Positions 44,693 to 53,508 of a stretch of 64,000 bases of DNA are shown here, piece after piece. The position numbers were made by a program, and so were the translations under genes. Below the pieces are notes generated by a model. That model saw only the letters and a list, made by a program, of their open reading frames with translations, did not search any database and had not been told where the DNA came from. The stretch comes from Methylocystis rosea (GTDB taxonomy: Bacteria > Pseudomonadota > Alphaproteobacteria > Rhizobiales > Beijerinckiaceae). Where the stretch lies: the NCBI RefSeq assembly GCF_003855495.1, contig NZ_CP034088.1, positions 124,001 to 188,000 on the forward strand, given 5' to 3'. Position 1 is the first letter of the stretch, and every line of letters begins with the position of its first letter.

Positions 44693-46240
44693 ATGCCAGC
44701 GGAGCGGATTACGATGCGCCAGGCGCGCGAGATTATTCGGCTGAAGACCGCGTCGGTTTCAGCGCACGAGATTTCCCGGCGTCTCGGCATGCCGCGTTCG
44801 ACGGTTCGGGAAGCGCTCGAACGCGCGGAGGGCGCCGGGCTCTCCTGGCCGCTGCCGGAGGGAATGAACGACGACGCGCTGGAGGCGGCGCTTTACGCCA
44901 ACCGGCGCAGCAAGCGCGGTCACCGGCGCGTCGAAGAGCCGGACTGGGCAAACGTGCATCGCGAGCTGAAGCGCAAGCACGTCACCCTGACGATCCTGTG
45001 GGACGAATACATCGCCGAGAACCCCGGCGGCTATCGCTATTCGCGCTTTTGCGAGCTGTATCGCGCCTTCGAGAAAACGCTGTCGGTGACCATGCGGCAG
45101 ACCCACGCCGCCGGCGAGCGCCTGTTCGTCGATTACGCCGGCGACGGCGTTCCCGTCGTCGTCGACAGGCTCACCGGCGAAGTGCGCATGGGGCAGATAT
45201 TCGTCGCGGTGCTGGGCGCGTCGAGCCTCACATTCGCGAGAGCGAGCTGGACGCAGACGCTTCCTGACTGGATCGACGCCCATGTCGGCGCGCTTGAGGC
45301 GATCGGCGGCGTTCCGCAGCTCATCGTGCCGGACAACGCCAAGACCGCCATCGTCAAAGCCTGCTTCTACGATCCACAGGTCAACCGCACCTACGCCGAC
45401 ATGGCGGCGCATTACGGCGCCGCGCTTTTGCCGGCCCGGCCCAGAAAACCGCGCGACAAGGCGAAGGTGGAATCGGCGGTGCTGATCGTCGAACGCTGGC
45501 TGCTCGGCAGGCTGCGTCGCAAAACCTTCTACAGCCTCGCGGAGGTCAACGCCGCCATCGACGGGATGCTGAAAACTCTCAACGAGGAGCGCCCCATCCG
45601 CCGGCTCGGTGTCACCCGTCGCCAATTGTTCGACGAGATCGACCGCCCGGCATTGAAGGCGCTTCCAGTCGAGCCTTACGAATATTGCGAATGGCGCTTG
45701 CGCCGCGTCGGCATCGACTATCACGTCGAGATCGACGCGCATTATTACTCCGTGCCTTATCGCTTCGCCCGGGCGGAGGTCGAAGCGCGCCTGACCGTCC
45801 GCGGCGTCGAGATTTTCTGCAAGAGCGAGCGCATCGCCGTCCATCTGCGGATGAGCGGCAACCGCAAGCACACGACCATTCCCGAGCACATGCCGTCGAG
45901 CCACCGGCGCTATGCCGGCTGGACCGTTGAACGCATCCGCGAGGACGCCCGCAAGATCGGCCCGGCGACGGCGGCGCTCTGCGAGCAGATTCTGGAGGCG
46001 CGGCCTCATCCCGAACAGGGCTATCGCGCTTGTCTGGGCATCGTCCGCCTTGTCGGCCCCTACGGGTCCGAGCGCGTCGAGGCCGCGGCGGAGCGCGCCA
46101 TCGAGATCGGCGCGAAGACCTACGGCTCGGTCAAATCCATCCTCGACAACAAGCTCGATCGGAAGCCGGCGGCAAAGCGCGCCGCGGACGCGGCTCCGAT
46201 CCTTCACCCCAATATCCGCGGCCCGCGCTACTATCATTAG
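44693..46240 (+). CDS. istA: IS21-family transposase IstA
   Basis: 515 residues from the ATG at 44693 behind GGGGGAG. The helix-turn-helix is at residues 10-45 (KTASVSAHEISRRLGMPRST). The DDE catalytic core has ERLFVDYAGDGVPVVVDRLT (first Asp), GGVPQLIVPDNAKTAIVKAC (second Asp) and RDKAKVESAVLIVERWLLGR (Glu). It appears intact. A long open frame on the opposite strand is a codon-bias shadow. Confidence 0.92.
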   Translation: MPAERITMRQAREIIRLKTASVSAHEISRRLGMPRSTVREALERAEGAGLSWPLPEGMNDDALEAALYANRRSKRGHRRVEEPDWANVHRELKRKHVTLTILWDEYIAENPGGYRYSRFCELYRAFEKTLSVTMRQTHAAGERLFVDYAGDGVPVVVDRLTGEVRMGQIFVAVLGASSLTFARASWTQTLPDWIDAHVGALEAIGGVPQLIVPDNAKTAIVKACFYDPQVNRTYADMAAHYGAALLPARPRKPRDKAKVESAVLIVERWLLGRLRRKTFYSLAEVNAAIDGMLKTLNEERPIRRLGVTRRQLFDEIDRPALKALPVEPYEYCEWRLRRVGIDYHVEIDAHYYSVPYRFARAEVEARLTVRGVEIFCKSERIAVHLRMSGNRKHTTIPEHMPSSHRRYAGWTVERIREDARKIGPATAALCEQILEARPHPEQGYRACLGIVRLVGPYGSERVEAAAERAIEIGAKTYGSVKSILDNKLDRKPAAKRAADAAPILHPNIRGPRYYH

Positions 46241-46251
46241 GAGACAGCGAC

Positions 46252-46997
46252 TTGCTTAAACATCCCACCCTCGACCAGCTTCACGCCCTCGGCCTTTACG
46301 GAATGGCCAAGGCTTTCGCCGAACTCGCAGAGACAGATGAGGCGAAAGGGATCGACCGCAACGACTGGCTCGCGCTGCTGCTTGATCGAGAAGCGTCTCT
46401 TCGACGCGACAAGCGGCTGACGGCCAGGCTGCGCGCCGCAAAACTCCGCCAGCAGGCCAGCATCGAAGATGTCGACTACCGCGCCGCGCGCGGGCTCGAC
46501 CGCGCCCTGTTCCAGAAGCTAGCCGAGGGCCAATGGATCGACGCCCACGACAATCTCGCCCTCGTCGGTCCGTCCGGCGTCGGCAAGAGCTGGCTCGCCT
46601 GCGCCATCGGCCAGAAGGCTTGCCGGGACAATCGCTCGGTCGTCTATCATCGCTGGCCGAAGCTCTGCGAAGACCTTGCACTCGCGCGCGGCGATGGGCG
46701 CCACCGCGTCTTATCAAATCCCTCGGCCGCGCCGATCTCCTGATCCTCGACGACTTCGGCCTCGAGCCGCTCGACGCCGGCGCCCGCCACGATCTCCTGG
46801 AAATCCTCGAAGAGCGCTATGGGCGACGATCGACGATCGTCACATCCCAACTTCCCGTGACCTCATGGCATGAGGTCATCGGCGATCCCACCTACGCCGA
46901 CGCGATCTTGGACCGCCTCGTGCACAACGCGCATCGCGTAGAACTCGTCGGCGAGAGCCTGCGCCGCGCCCGCGCCAAAGGACCCAAAACGACTTGA
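46252..46997 (+). pseudogene. istB: IS21 helper ATPase IstB, frameshifted
   Basis: From a TTG at 46252, LLKHPTLDQLHALGLYGMAK leads to Walker A NLALVGPSGVGKSWLACAIG. Near 46705 a one-base loss moves the rest to another frame: PRLIKSLGRADLLILDDFGL (Walker B), then RSTIVTSQLPVTSWHEVIGD and RRARAKGPKTT. IstB is the AAA+ regulator of transposition. This copy is probably immobile unless helped in trans. Confidence 0.85.
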
Positions 46998-47141
46998 CCA
47001 AAAACAATCGGAGGTGAGACAAATCTCGTCGGTCAACGAACGCGGCGCCCGGGCGGGATCATCTCGTAAAAGGGGGGCGCCATTATCCCGGAATCCCCGG
47101 GCGGCATTATCCCGTTACAGACGGGCGCCTTCGTCGGAATC

Positions 47142-47609
47142 GTCAGGCAACCCGCCGACTCAAGTCTTTGTCGGCTCTTCAGCGGCGTAGGCGCATCCTT
47201 CGGCGAGCGCAGCGGCAAAGAAACACGCCCAGGCAATCGCCAGTCGCGCGCAAGACGCGTGACCAAAATTCATGCGCTAACCGACGCGTAACGCTGCCTC
47301 TCGCCTTCTGACAACCGGCGGTCAAGTCGCTGTTTACCCGGCGGGCGCGGACATTCTGGCGAAACTGCCGCCTTATGGCGTTGCGCGGGCGACGACGGTT
47401 ATCGCAGCGCCATTCACCGCCACACGCGCGCCCTAACCCGAAGGGACAAACTTGCCTCCGTCTGCGTCGCTGCGATCGCCGCCAAGGGTTAGGCGAGGCG
47501 ATGTTGCGTCTGGCAAATCCAACTTGGGGATAGCGTATCGTTGGTTGAGCAAGGGCATGTAGTTGGACGCTGACGGCGCGGGCATGCCCGTGACGAACGC
47601 GGCCGCTGC
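47142..47609. other. Unassigned DNA right of the IS21 element
   Basis: A plus-strand frame ending near 47434 reads GGQVAVYPAGADILAKLPPY. It looks protein-like but is unplaced. Nothing else was recognised. Confidence 0.35.
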
Positions 47610-47861
47610 CAGGAGAAACTGGACGCCGCGATCCGCTTTTGGTTTGCGGAAGAAGACGAACTGGCGATCCATACCGTGGCGGCCGCAGCCTACCGCTCTC
47701 TCCGCGACCTTATGGCGCGACGCGGATTGCAGCCTTTTGGCGAATTTGTGCGCGCTGGATTTTTTTCGGCGGAGCTGCGCGACGCGCTGCCGATCGAGGC
47801 GGTCATAGACGACTGCCGCCGGCGGCAAGCTGTCTTCGGTACGGAGTGGCGTCGTGCTTAG
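47610..47861 (+). pseudogene. Plasmid-type hypothetical protein, 5' end lost
   Basis: An open frame without a proper start reads EKLDAAIRFWFAEEDELAIH, TVAAAAYRSLRDLMARRGLQ, PFGEFVRAGFFSAELRDALP. The KLDxAIRxWF...D...IHTxxAAAYxxxxD core is shared by short hypothetical proteins of plasmids and islands. The upstream continuation is in another frame. Confidence 0.45.
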
Positions 47862-47997
47862 CATACTGCGCGCGCCTGGGTTGGACGCCGGCCCGAGCAA
47901 CCTGGCCTTGACCGGGCCGAACATGGCGCGAATCCGACTGTTAAGAAATCATGGAACAAAGCCACCGCAGAAAAGTTGCGGCCTCGGGCGGGCCGTG

Positions 47998-48183
47998 ATG
48001 ACAGAAAAAAACAACCAAAGAAGCGACCCGCTCGCTCGCGAACTCCAGGAATTGCCCTTCGCCGGTCTCCAGCAAATCGGCAAGGAGCTACGGATTAAGC
48101 TCACAGAGATCATCGGGGAACCGCTGCCCGACGAGTTACAAGCGCTATTGGAGAAATTGGAACAGGAGCTTGACCAAAAGTAG
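47998..48183 (+). CDS. NepR-like anti-sigma factor (short form)
   Basis: 61 residues from the ATG at 47998. The core LQQIGKELRIKLTEIIGEPL then PDELQALLEKLEQ matches the NepR pattern (IG..LR..Y..v..EPlPD.f..LL..L). NepR proteins bind the sigma factor EcfG and are titrated by phosphorylated PhyR in the alphaproteobacterial general stress response. Lys/Thr replace the usual Tyr, so affinity may differ. No PhyR or EcfG lies nearby. A second NepR is at 57428. Confidence 0.65.
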   Translation: MTEKNNQRSDPLARELQELPFAGLQQIGKELRIKLTEIIGEPLPDELQALLEKLEQELDQK

Positions 48184-48299
48184 ACGCGCAGCGGCGTGCT
48201 GACGATTGTCGTCCATCAATGGTGGCGAGCACGTAGCCTACATAGAATCCCGTCGAGTGCCGACGCCAAGGGCGTACTAACGGAGCCTAACTCCTCTGA

Positions 48300-48570
48300 G
48301 TTCCATGGTTCTCCTCCGAGGCCGTGCCGTCGCGACGCATCATCACGACCATGTCAGGCGCCGCCGCGATGATGGCCTCGTCCGCCATCGGCTTGTCACC
48401 CTCGATCGCCCCCGCCGCGTTGACTCCTCCCCCCAATTCGATGATCGCTTCGGCGGAAGTGCCGCGCCCGCCGATCACGGGCCGTTGGTTCTGCAGCGAG
48501 AGCTCGAAAAGGACGCGGCGCGGCGTTTCCGTCTTGGCGACGACGCCGGCCGGCGTTGGGATGTCCGGCA
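48300..48570 (-). pseudogene. HmuT-like hemin-binding protein fragment
   Basis: The minus strand reads RRVLFELSLQNQRPVIGGRG, TSAEAIIELGGGVNAAGAIE and GDKPMADEAIIAAAPDMVVM, matching the central part of periplasmic heme ABC transporter binding proteins. Neither end is present. Together with the TonB receptor scrap it suggests that an iron/heme uptake locus was lost here. Confidence 0.65.
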
Positions 48571-48689
48571 CGGATTCACTGATGAACGGCCGGTAGCACA
48601 TCCCACGCCATTAAGCCTGCTAGGATGAGATTCGGGAAAAATGCAGTTACGATATGAGCAATAATGAAGCAGTTTCGAGTCATAACCGG

Positions 48690-49215
48690 ATGGATCGACT
48701 ATTGGCCGCCTATCATCTGGTGACCTGACTTCCATGGACTCCCGCAGCGGTAGCCTGCCCTCGGGTAGAACCTTCATCTCCTCGCCCGTCAGCATCTCGA
48801 ACTCGAGCACCCCATTCGCGAGCGTATCGAGTTGCCTGTGTTTTTCGGTCAAGATGCGCTTGGCCTCATCATAGGCTTCCTGCACCAGCCGCCGCACTTC
48901 GGCGTCGATCGTCTGCTACGTCGCTTTGGAGATCGTCTGGTGCCGGATCGAATAGCCGAGGAAATGTTCCTGGTGCGTATCGGCATAGGCGACCGTGCCG
49001 AGTTTGTCCGCCGGCCTTGGCGGCGGCAATGACGCGCACACACGACGCGCCGACGCCGACGAACATTTCGACGAGGTCGGAGCCCGAGATCGAGAAGAAG
49101 GGCATGCCAGCCTCGACCGCCTCGGCTACGTGCTGGCGGCCGGCGCGACGCCCATGCGGCAGGGAGCGGCTTTGGCCTTCGAGGAGCCGGGCACAGCGTC
49201 GACATAGATGCACGC
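48690..49215 (-). pseudogene. FtsH protease remnant with an internal deletion
   Basis: The upstream part has [20 protein letters not shown] then GASCVRV, the AAA+ domain just after Walker A. The downstream part has [20 protein letters not shown] then TEKHRQLDTLANGVLEFEML and TGEEMKVLPEG, the FtsH C-terminus. The segment between them (Walker B, SRH, HEXXH zinc site; about 250 residues) is missing. It cannot be active. Confidence 0.75.
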
Positions 49216-49228
49216 CGTTTTTGGAATG

Positions 49229-49312
49229 CAAAGACCGTCATTGCGAGGAGCGTAAGCGACGAAGCAATCCAGGAGTCGCACTAAAAAGTGGATTGCTTCG
49301 TTGCGCTCGCGA
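49229..49312. repeat. Palindromic dispersed repeat
   Basis: GTCATTGCGAGGAGCGTAAG then CGACGAAGCAATCCAG is followed after about 10 bases by GTGGATTGCTTCGTTGCGCT, so GAAGCAATCC pairs with GGATTGCTTC. Sequences of the type ATTGCGAGGAGCG...AAGCAATCC are known as interspersed palindromic repeats in several Alphaproteobacteria. Only one copy occurs in this window. Confidence 0.6.
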
Positions 49313-49361
49313 TACGATCCAGCGCGAAGACCGTTCGCTCCAAGGGAGCAAACGGTCGCCA

Positions 49362-49952
49362 TCACGCGTGGCGGAGCTTGGTCTTTTTCGACGATCGCTT
49401 GCCGAAGACATGCGCGTACCAGCCCGCGCCCAGAGCGAGCGCTACGACGGTAGCGACGGCGACCGCAGTCCAATCGCGTAGAAACGCTTCCCCGACCGAG
49501 AAGGGGAAACGGGCGTTGTATTCCTTGCGCCCATCTTCGCTGCGCGCCCGCACGAGCGCCACATAGTCGCCTTGCTTCCTGAAGTCGTGTTCGAGCTGGA
49601 TAACGCCGGTCTGGAACTGCGCGGGCGGCAGGTAGGCTTCGTTCGGCGCAGCCTCGTCGTCCCCCTTCGGGTCCGCCTCAACGATGCGGATCTCCACCAT
49701 CATGTCCCGCAATTCGTCCTGCATCGTGTCGACCACGATGGTCGTCGGTCCTGTCTCAGGAATGTCCTCGCAGAACTGGCTTCGCGATTGCGTCGGCTGA
49801 TAGAAGCTGAAGGTTATGATGTTAGGCCCCATCTGGGTCGCGCATTCGCGAACTTTCTGGAAAGCCTTGGCGGAATCCCTGCGCACCGCCTGTGCGTCCG
49901 CGCGGGCGATCAAGCCGATCGCCGCGAGGAGAATCAATAGGAGCCTCATCAT
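49362..49952 (-). CDS. PmoD-like periplasmic, C-terminally anchored protein
   Basis: 196 residues from the ATG at 49952, seven bases after GGAGG. A signal peptide covers residues 1-20. The periplasmic beta-domain includes ECATQMGPNIITFSFYQ and FCEDIPETG (C37, M41, C61), and LEHDFRKQGDYVALVRARS near its end. A membrane helix (TAVAVATVVALALGAGWYA) and a basic tail follow. This is the layout of PmoD, a copper protein encoded beside pmo genes in methanotrophs. It follows pmoC by 208 bases on the same strand. I am sure of the layout and less sure of the orthology. Confidence 0.6.
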   Translation of the reverse strand: MMRLLLILLAAIGLIARADAQAVRRDSAKAFQKVRECATQMGPNIITFSFYQPTQSRSQFCEDIPETGPTTIVVDTMQDELRDMMVEIRIVEADPKGDDEAAPNEAYLPPAQFQTGVIQLEHDFRKQGDYVALVRARSEDGRKEYNARFPFSVGEAFLRDWTAVAVATVVALALGAGWYAHVFGKRSSKKTKLRHA

Positions 49953-50160
49953 GAGCATGCCTCCACTCGTCTTCCGGCACCGCGTCTCTAGATTCGAGAA
50001 TGCCGCAATTTTTGGTCTGACGTCCATCGCCTCCCGCCGCAGAAGGCGGCGAGAGGCGACGAAATGAGCTCGATTCTGGGAGTTTTTCGCATTCCCTCCC
50101 GCGCCGCGCCGTCGTTCGTCAGGAGGTCCAAACGCGGCCGCGGCGCGAGAATCTTGAGCC

Positions 50161-50934
50161 TTACGCGCCGGTCAGCAGTTCGACGCCTTCCTTGCCGATG
50201 ACACGATGGATGTTCAGCAGGAGTTGGATCACGACCCCGAACACGCCGAGCGCCATCCAGCCGAAGAACACGAAGCCCCAATGCAGCGGCGCAACGAACA
50301 GCTCTTCCATAAACCAGAACGTGTGGCCCCACTCATTCAGGCCAACGTTCGGAATGATCATGAAGGGTCCGATCGAGACGATCAGATAGGCAATCGAATA
50401 GCCCTTCGAGAAGTAGGGGATTCGCGTCTTCGCATGGAAGAAGCAGCCGATCGCCATGATCGAGTAGATCGGATAGCTCATGTAGAACTCGATGATGTGC
50501 GACGGGGTGAAGTCCGTGTCGCGAATCACCGTCATGTGCCACGTGCCGTCCTGCTCGGTGAAGAAAGACGCGCCCCAATAGATCGCCGCCGCATAGACGA
50601 CGAGCCAGGCTGCATTGTCGGCGATGGCCTTCATCTCCTGACGCGGCGTCACGGTCGACATGTCACGCACGCGCGTCTTCCAGAGCCAGCCGGCGAGGCC
50701 GATGCCTGAGATGAGCTCCAGCGGAATTTCCGTCCACAGAATGCTCATCCAATAGGTCTGGAACTCCGGCGCGAATGAATCGAGGCCAGCCCGCCAGCCG
50801 TAAATCTGCTCGTATATGCGCACGATCAGATAGAACCCGTTCAGAACGGCGAGCCCGATCCACATTCCCCTTAGGTCGACAACTTTTTCCACTTCTGCAC
50901 GGGACCGGCCCGCAACTTCTGTTGTCACACTCAT
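50161..50934 (-). CDS. pmoC: Particulate methane monooxygenase subunit C (orphan copy)
   Basis: 257 residues, ATG behind GGAGG. Five or six membrane helices. The copper ligands of PmoC are all present: the CuC set D129, H133, H146 in QDGTWHMTVIRDTDFTPSH, and the CuD set N200, H204, H218 in GLNEWGHTFWFMEELFVAPL followed by HW. PmoC forms the membrane pMMO complex with PmoA and PmoB, which oxidises methane to methanol. No pmoA or pmoB is in the window. Orphan pmoC copies are known in type II methanotrophs. A GlxA-like regulator is divergent upstream. Confidence 0.95.
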   Translation of the reverse strand: MSVTTEVAGRSRAEVEKVVDLRGMWIGLAVLNGFYLIVRIYEQIYGWRAGLDSFAPEFQTYWMSILWTEIPLELISGIGLAGWLWKTRVRDMSTVTPRQEMKAIADNAAWLVVYAAAIYWGASFFTEQDGTWHMTVIRDTDFTPSHIIEFYMSYPIYSIMAIGCFFHAKTRIPYFSKGYSIAYLIVSIGPFMIIPNVGLNEWGHTFWFMEELFVAPLHWGFVFFGWMALGVFGVVIQLLLNIHRVIGKEGVELLTGA

Positions 50935-51052
50935 TTTTCATCCTCCGATTGATCCGGGCGGTCTTGGTTCCTCCCGTGAGGGAAATGTGCTCGACCTTGA
51001 GATCGATTACAGCTAGTCTCGTTTGACAATAAGAATACCGGGCTTGCCATCG

Positions 51053-51082
51053 AGTTTGCCAAACTCGAGACAAAGTCTGCCA
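51053..51082 (+). promoter_or_regulatory. Direct-repeat operator, copy 1 (pmoC/araC intergenic region)
   Basis: AGTTTGCCAAA at 51053-51063, nine bases, then AAGTCTGCCA at 51073-51082. The TGCCA cores are 21 bp apart, two helical turns. Copy 2 at 54201-54230 has the same sequence, spacing and orientation. A further TTGCCA lies at 51044. The first repeat is also part of a palindrome (CGAGTTTGCCAAACTCG, 51051-51067). Such tandem sites are typical of AraC-family regulators. Confidence 0.65.
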
Positions 51083-51099
51083 AACGTCAGGGCGTCGCA

Positions 51100-52083
51100 A
51101 TGGATGTTGTTGTCCTTGGCTATCGCGATTGCATCGGGTCTGCGTTTCTGGGTCCCTATGACATGCTTACGATGAGTCTTCGGATGCTCACGAAGCCAGG
51201 TAGACCGCTGCCGTTTGAACTCGTTACCGCGAGCTTTAATGGCGCGCCTTTTGATGACGGAAACCGTAGGCGGCAGGAGGTAGATAAGGGCCTTGATTCG
51301 ATCAAGTCTTGCAGCGCTGTCATCGTCCCAGCTTACATATGTGATGGTAATAATCGTCTGTCACTCTCTATCGAAATTGGTGCAATCGCGGCCTGGTTGA
51401 GGCATCAACATGCGCTTGGCGCAATTGTGTGCGCCTCCTGCAACGGGGTCTTCATTCTTGGCGAGGCTGGGCTACTTGATGGTCGCCGTTGCACAACAAC
51501 GTGGTGGCGGCACGATGATTTGAAGGCCAATTATCCACGCGCACAGGTCGCGTGGGGTGCGTCTCTTATTGAAGAAAATCGTGTTGTAACTGCGGGCGGG
51601 CCGCTTTCATGGATCGACCTTTCGCTCCACGTCATTCGCTCTCTTTGCGGTGGTGACGCCGCGAAAGAGGCTGCAGATTTCACGGTTGTTGACACGACGC
51701 CATCAACTCAAACCATTTATGTCCCTCCCGGACATTTGGCAGCGTCCAACCGGTTCTTGCTTGAAGCTGAGAGGGTGGTTCGCCAGGCCGGTGATGCACC
51801 GCTAACAGCCCGGCAACTCGCAGTTGCGCTCAATTCCTCAGAGAGGACGCTCCACAGACGCCTTAAAGAAACCTCAGGAGAAACTCCGAAAGGCTTCATC
51901 GATCGAGTACGTTTTGAAATCACTCGAACGCTGCTCGAGACGACTGCACATTCCGTTAAAGAGTTGTCGCAGACCTCAGGATACTCAGATCAAACTAGCT
52001 TTCGCCGCGCATTTCAGCGTTATTCTGGAATGACCCCAGGTGCCTATAGGGCATGGATAAAAGCGCGCCGAGGGACTGCGTGA
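51100..52083 (+). CDS. GlxA-like AraC-family regulator (DJ-1/PfpI domain plus AraC helix-turn-helix), copy 1
   Basis: 327 residues. The N-terminal DJ-1/PfpI fold starts MDVVVLGYRDCIG and has the nucleophile-elbow Cys in AIVCASCNGVFILGEAGLLD. Then comes a conserved TTTWWRHDDLKANYPRAQV block. The C-terminal AraC double helix-turn-helix covers about residues 225-320 (LTARQLAVALNSSERTLHRR; ELSQTSGYSDQTSFRRAFQR; YSGMTPGAYR). It diverges from pmoC with the operator repeats between them, so it probably controls pmoC and itself. Copy 2 at 52441 is closely similar. Confidence 0.85.
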   Translation: MDVVVLGYRDCIGSAFLGPYDMLTMSLRMLTKPGRPLPFELVTASFNGAPFDDGNRRRQEVDKGLDSIKSCSAVIVPAYICDGNNRLSLSIEIGAIAAWLRHQHALGAIVCASCNGVFILGEAGLLDGRRCTTTWWRHDDLKANYPRAQVAWGASLIEENRVVTAGGPLSWIDLSLHVIRSLCGGDAAKEAADFTVVDTTPSTQTIYVPPGHLAASNRFLLEAERVVRQAGDAPLTARQLAVALNSSERTLHRRLKETSGETPKGFIDRVRFEITRTLLETTAHSVKELSQTSGYSDQTSFRRAFQRYSGMTPGAYRAWIKARRGTA

Positions 52084-52440
52084 AACGTGTACTCGTGATT
52101 CATTCGGTGAGGTTTGTAGTGATGATGACAGGCCCCTCTCGCCTCCCGCCGAGAGATATGACCTTATTTGCACGCGAACAAAGCAGACCGGAGCGCCCAC
52201 GTCGCTAAACGAGCCCCTCTCAGCGGGCACATTGTGCTCGAGCGGAAGAAGTTCGAACATAGGCGTGGCTCATGCTGGAGGGTGACTGTGGCAGCACACG
52301 CATTCGACGCTTACGGAACTGTCTTTGACGTGCGTTCCGTGACAGTCAAGCCAGAAAAAATTGCGAATCATTAGCTGCCTCCCTCTCCGAAGCCCCGAGT
52401 CAGAAATTCGAACCGATGGGACTCTTTATGGGTCCGGAGC
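52084..52440. other. Gap between the two convergent AraC-family genes
   Basis: About 357 bases with no recognised gene. No clear terminator hairpin was seen, although the two genes converge here. Confidence 0.4.
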
Positions 52441-53418
52441 CTAAGTTTGTCGATTGCGACTCTGGGTACGGTAAGCCCCAGGCGTCATGCCGGAGTATCG
52501 ATAAAATGCTCGTCGAAAGCTCGCTGCATCCGAATACCCAGAGCTTGCAGCCAGTTGCTTCAGCGAGCATTTTGTCGTCTCAAGTAGCATTCGAGCGGTT
52601 TCGAAGCGCACGCGATCAATAAATTGCTTTGGCGTCTCGCTGGTCGCCTCTTTTAGCCGCCGATTCAAAGTCCGACTCGACATGCCAAGTGCGCGTGCGA
52701 GGTCTTGAGCTGTCATAGGGTCCTCTCCAGCTAGCCGGACGACGTGCTCCGCTTCAAGCAAGAAGGCGTTCGCCGCAGCAAAATGACTAAGTGGAGCATA
52801 TACCGAGCGCGTCGAGGGGGCCGTGTCGACGACCGCGAAATCAGCAGCTATCTTTGCAGCATCTCCACCACACAGCGAACGAATGACATGCAAACACAAG
52901 TCAACCCACGATAAAGGCCCGCCCGACGTTACTATCCTCTCGTCCTCGATGAGCGGAGCGCCCCATATAGCGTCGGCTCGCGGATAGCGGCTTTTCAATT
53001 CATCGTGACGCCACCACGTGGTTGTGCAACGGCGACCATCAAGTAACCCAGCTTCGCCAAGAATAAACACGCCGCTACACGAAGCGCATACCAAAGCACC
53101 AAGTGCATGTTGACGGCGAAGCCACGCGGCCAATGTACCAATCTGCGGCGTTGACAGGAAGTCAGCATTGTCGTCGCATAGATAGCCAGGTACCACTATC
53201 GCGCTTGACGCCTTGATCGCAGTGACGCTCTTTTCTACACTTAGAGCGCGCCCGCTACTATCTTCAAATGGCTTGCCATTAAAACTCGCCGTCAAAGTCT
53301 TGAAAGGCTGACGGTTGTCCTCTTTGCTGATCATTAGCGAGCTGAGCTTCAGCATATCGACTGAGCCAACGAATCCGGCTCCTAGGCAGCCGTTGAAGCC
53401 GAGCACGACAATTTCCAT
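52441..53418 (-). CDS. GlxA-like AraC-family regulator, copy 2
   Basis: 325 residues from the ATG at 53418, chosen to match copy 1 (MEIVVLGFNGCLG versus MDVVVLGYRDCIG). The domain order is the same: ALVCASCSGVFILGEAGLLD with the elbow Cys, TTTWWRHDELKSRYPRADAI, and the AraC part with MTAQDLARALGMSSRTLNRR and LAASSGYSDAASFRRAFYRY. Identity with copy 1 is well over half by eye. It lies downstream of the membrane protein/ABM pair on the same strand and may be in their operon. Confidence 0.85.
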   Translation of the reverse strand: MEIVVLGFNGCLGAGFVGSVDMLKLSSLMISKEDNRQPFKTLTASFNGKPFEDSSGRALSVEKSVTAIKASSAIVVPGYLCDDNADFLSTPQIGTLAAWLRRQHALGALVCASCSGVFILGEAGLLDGRRCTTTWWRHDELKSRYPRADAIWGAPLIEDERIVTSGGPLSWVDLCLHVIRSLCGGDAAKIAADFAVVDTAPSTRSVYAPLSHFAAANAFLLEAEHVVRLAGEDPMTAQDLARALGMSSRTLNRRLKEATSETPKQFIDRVRFETARMLLETTKCSLKQLAASSGYSDAASFRRAFYRYSGMTPGAYRTQSRNRQT

Positions 53419-53508
53419 AGCCAGCCTGCTTGGGGTCAGCACAGCGCCGCCCCCGACACCAATTCCGCCTCCGGTTTACTGGTCCGGCGTTGACGCTCGT
53501 TCATTTGG

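Larger units (their letters stand above)
44500..47141 (+). mobile_element. IS21-family insertion sequence with multiple terminal repeats
   Basis: Both ends start with GATTCCG. The left end then repeats TGATGGCGCC and GATGATCCCGCCC units up to about 44612. The right end (47040-47141) carries the same units inverted (GGGCGGGATCATCTCGTAA, GGGGGGCGCCATTATCCC). Such repeated transposase-binding sites are typical of IS21. Inside are istA and a frameshifted istB. The exact ends and any target-site duplication need a second copy for comparison. Confidence 0.8.

Noticed and set aside
44759..46237. 492-codon open frame antisense to istA
   Set aside because: GC-rich coding sequence produces long antisense frames. 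This one has no start context and no family resemblance, while the sense strand is a clear IstA.
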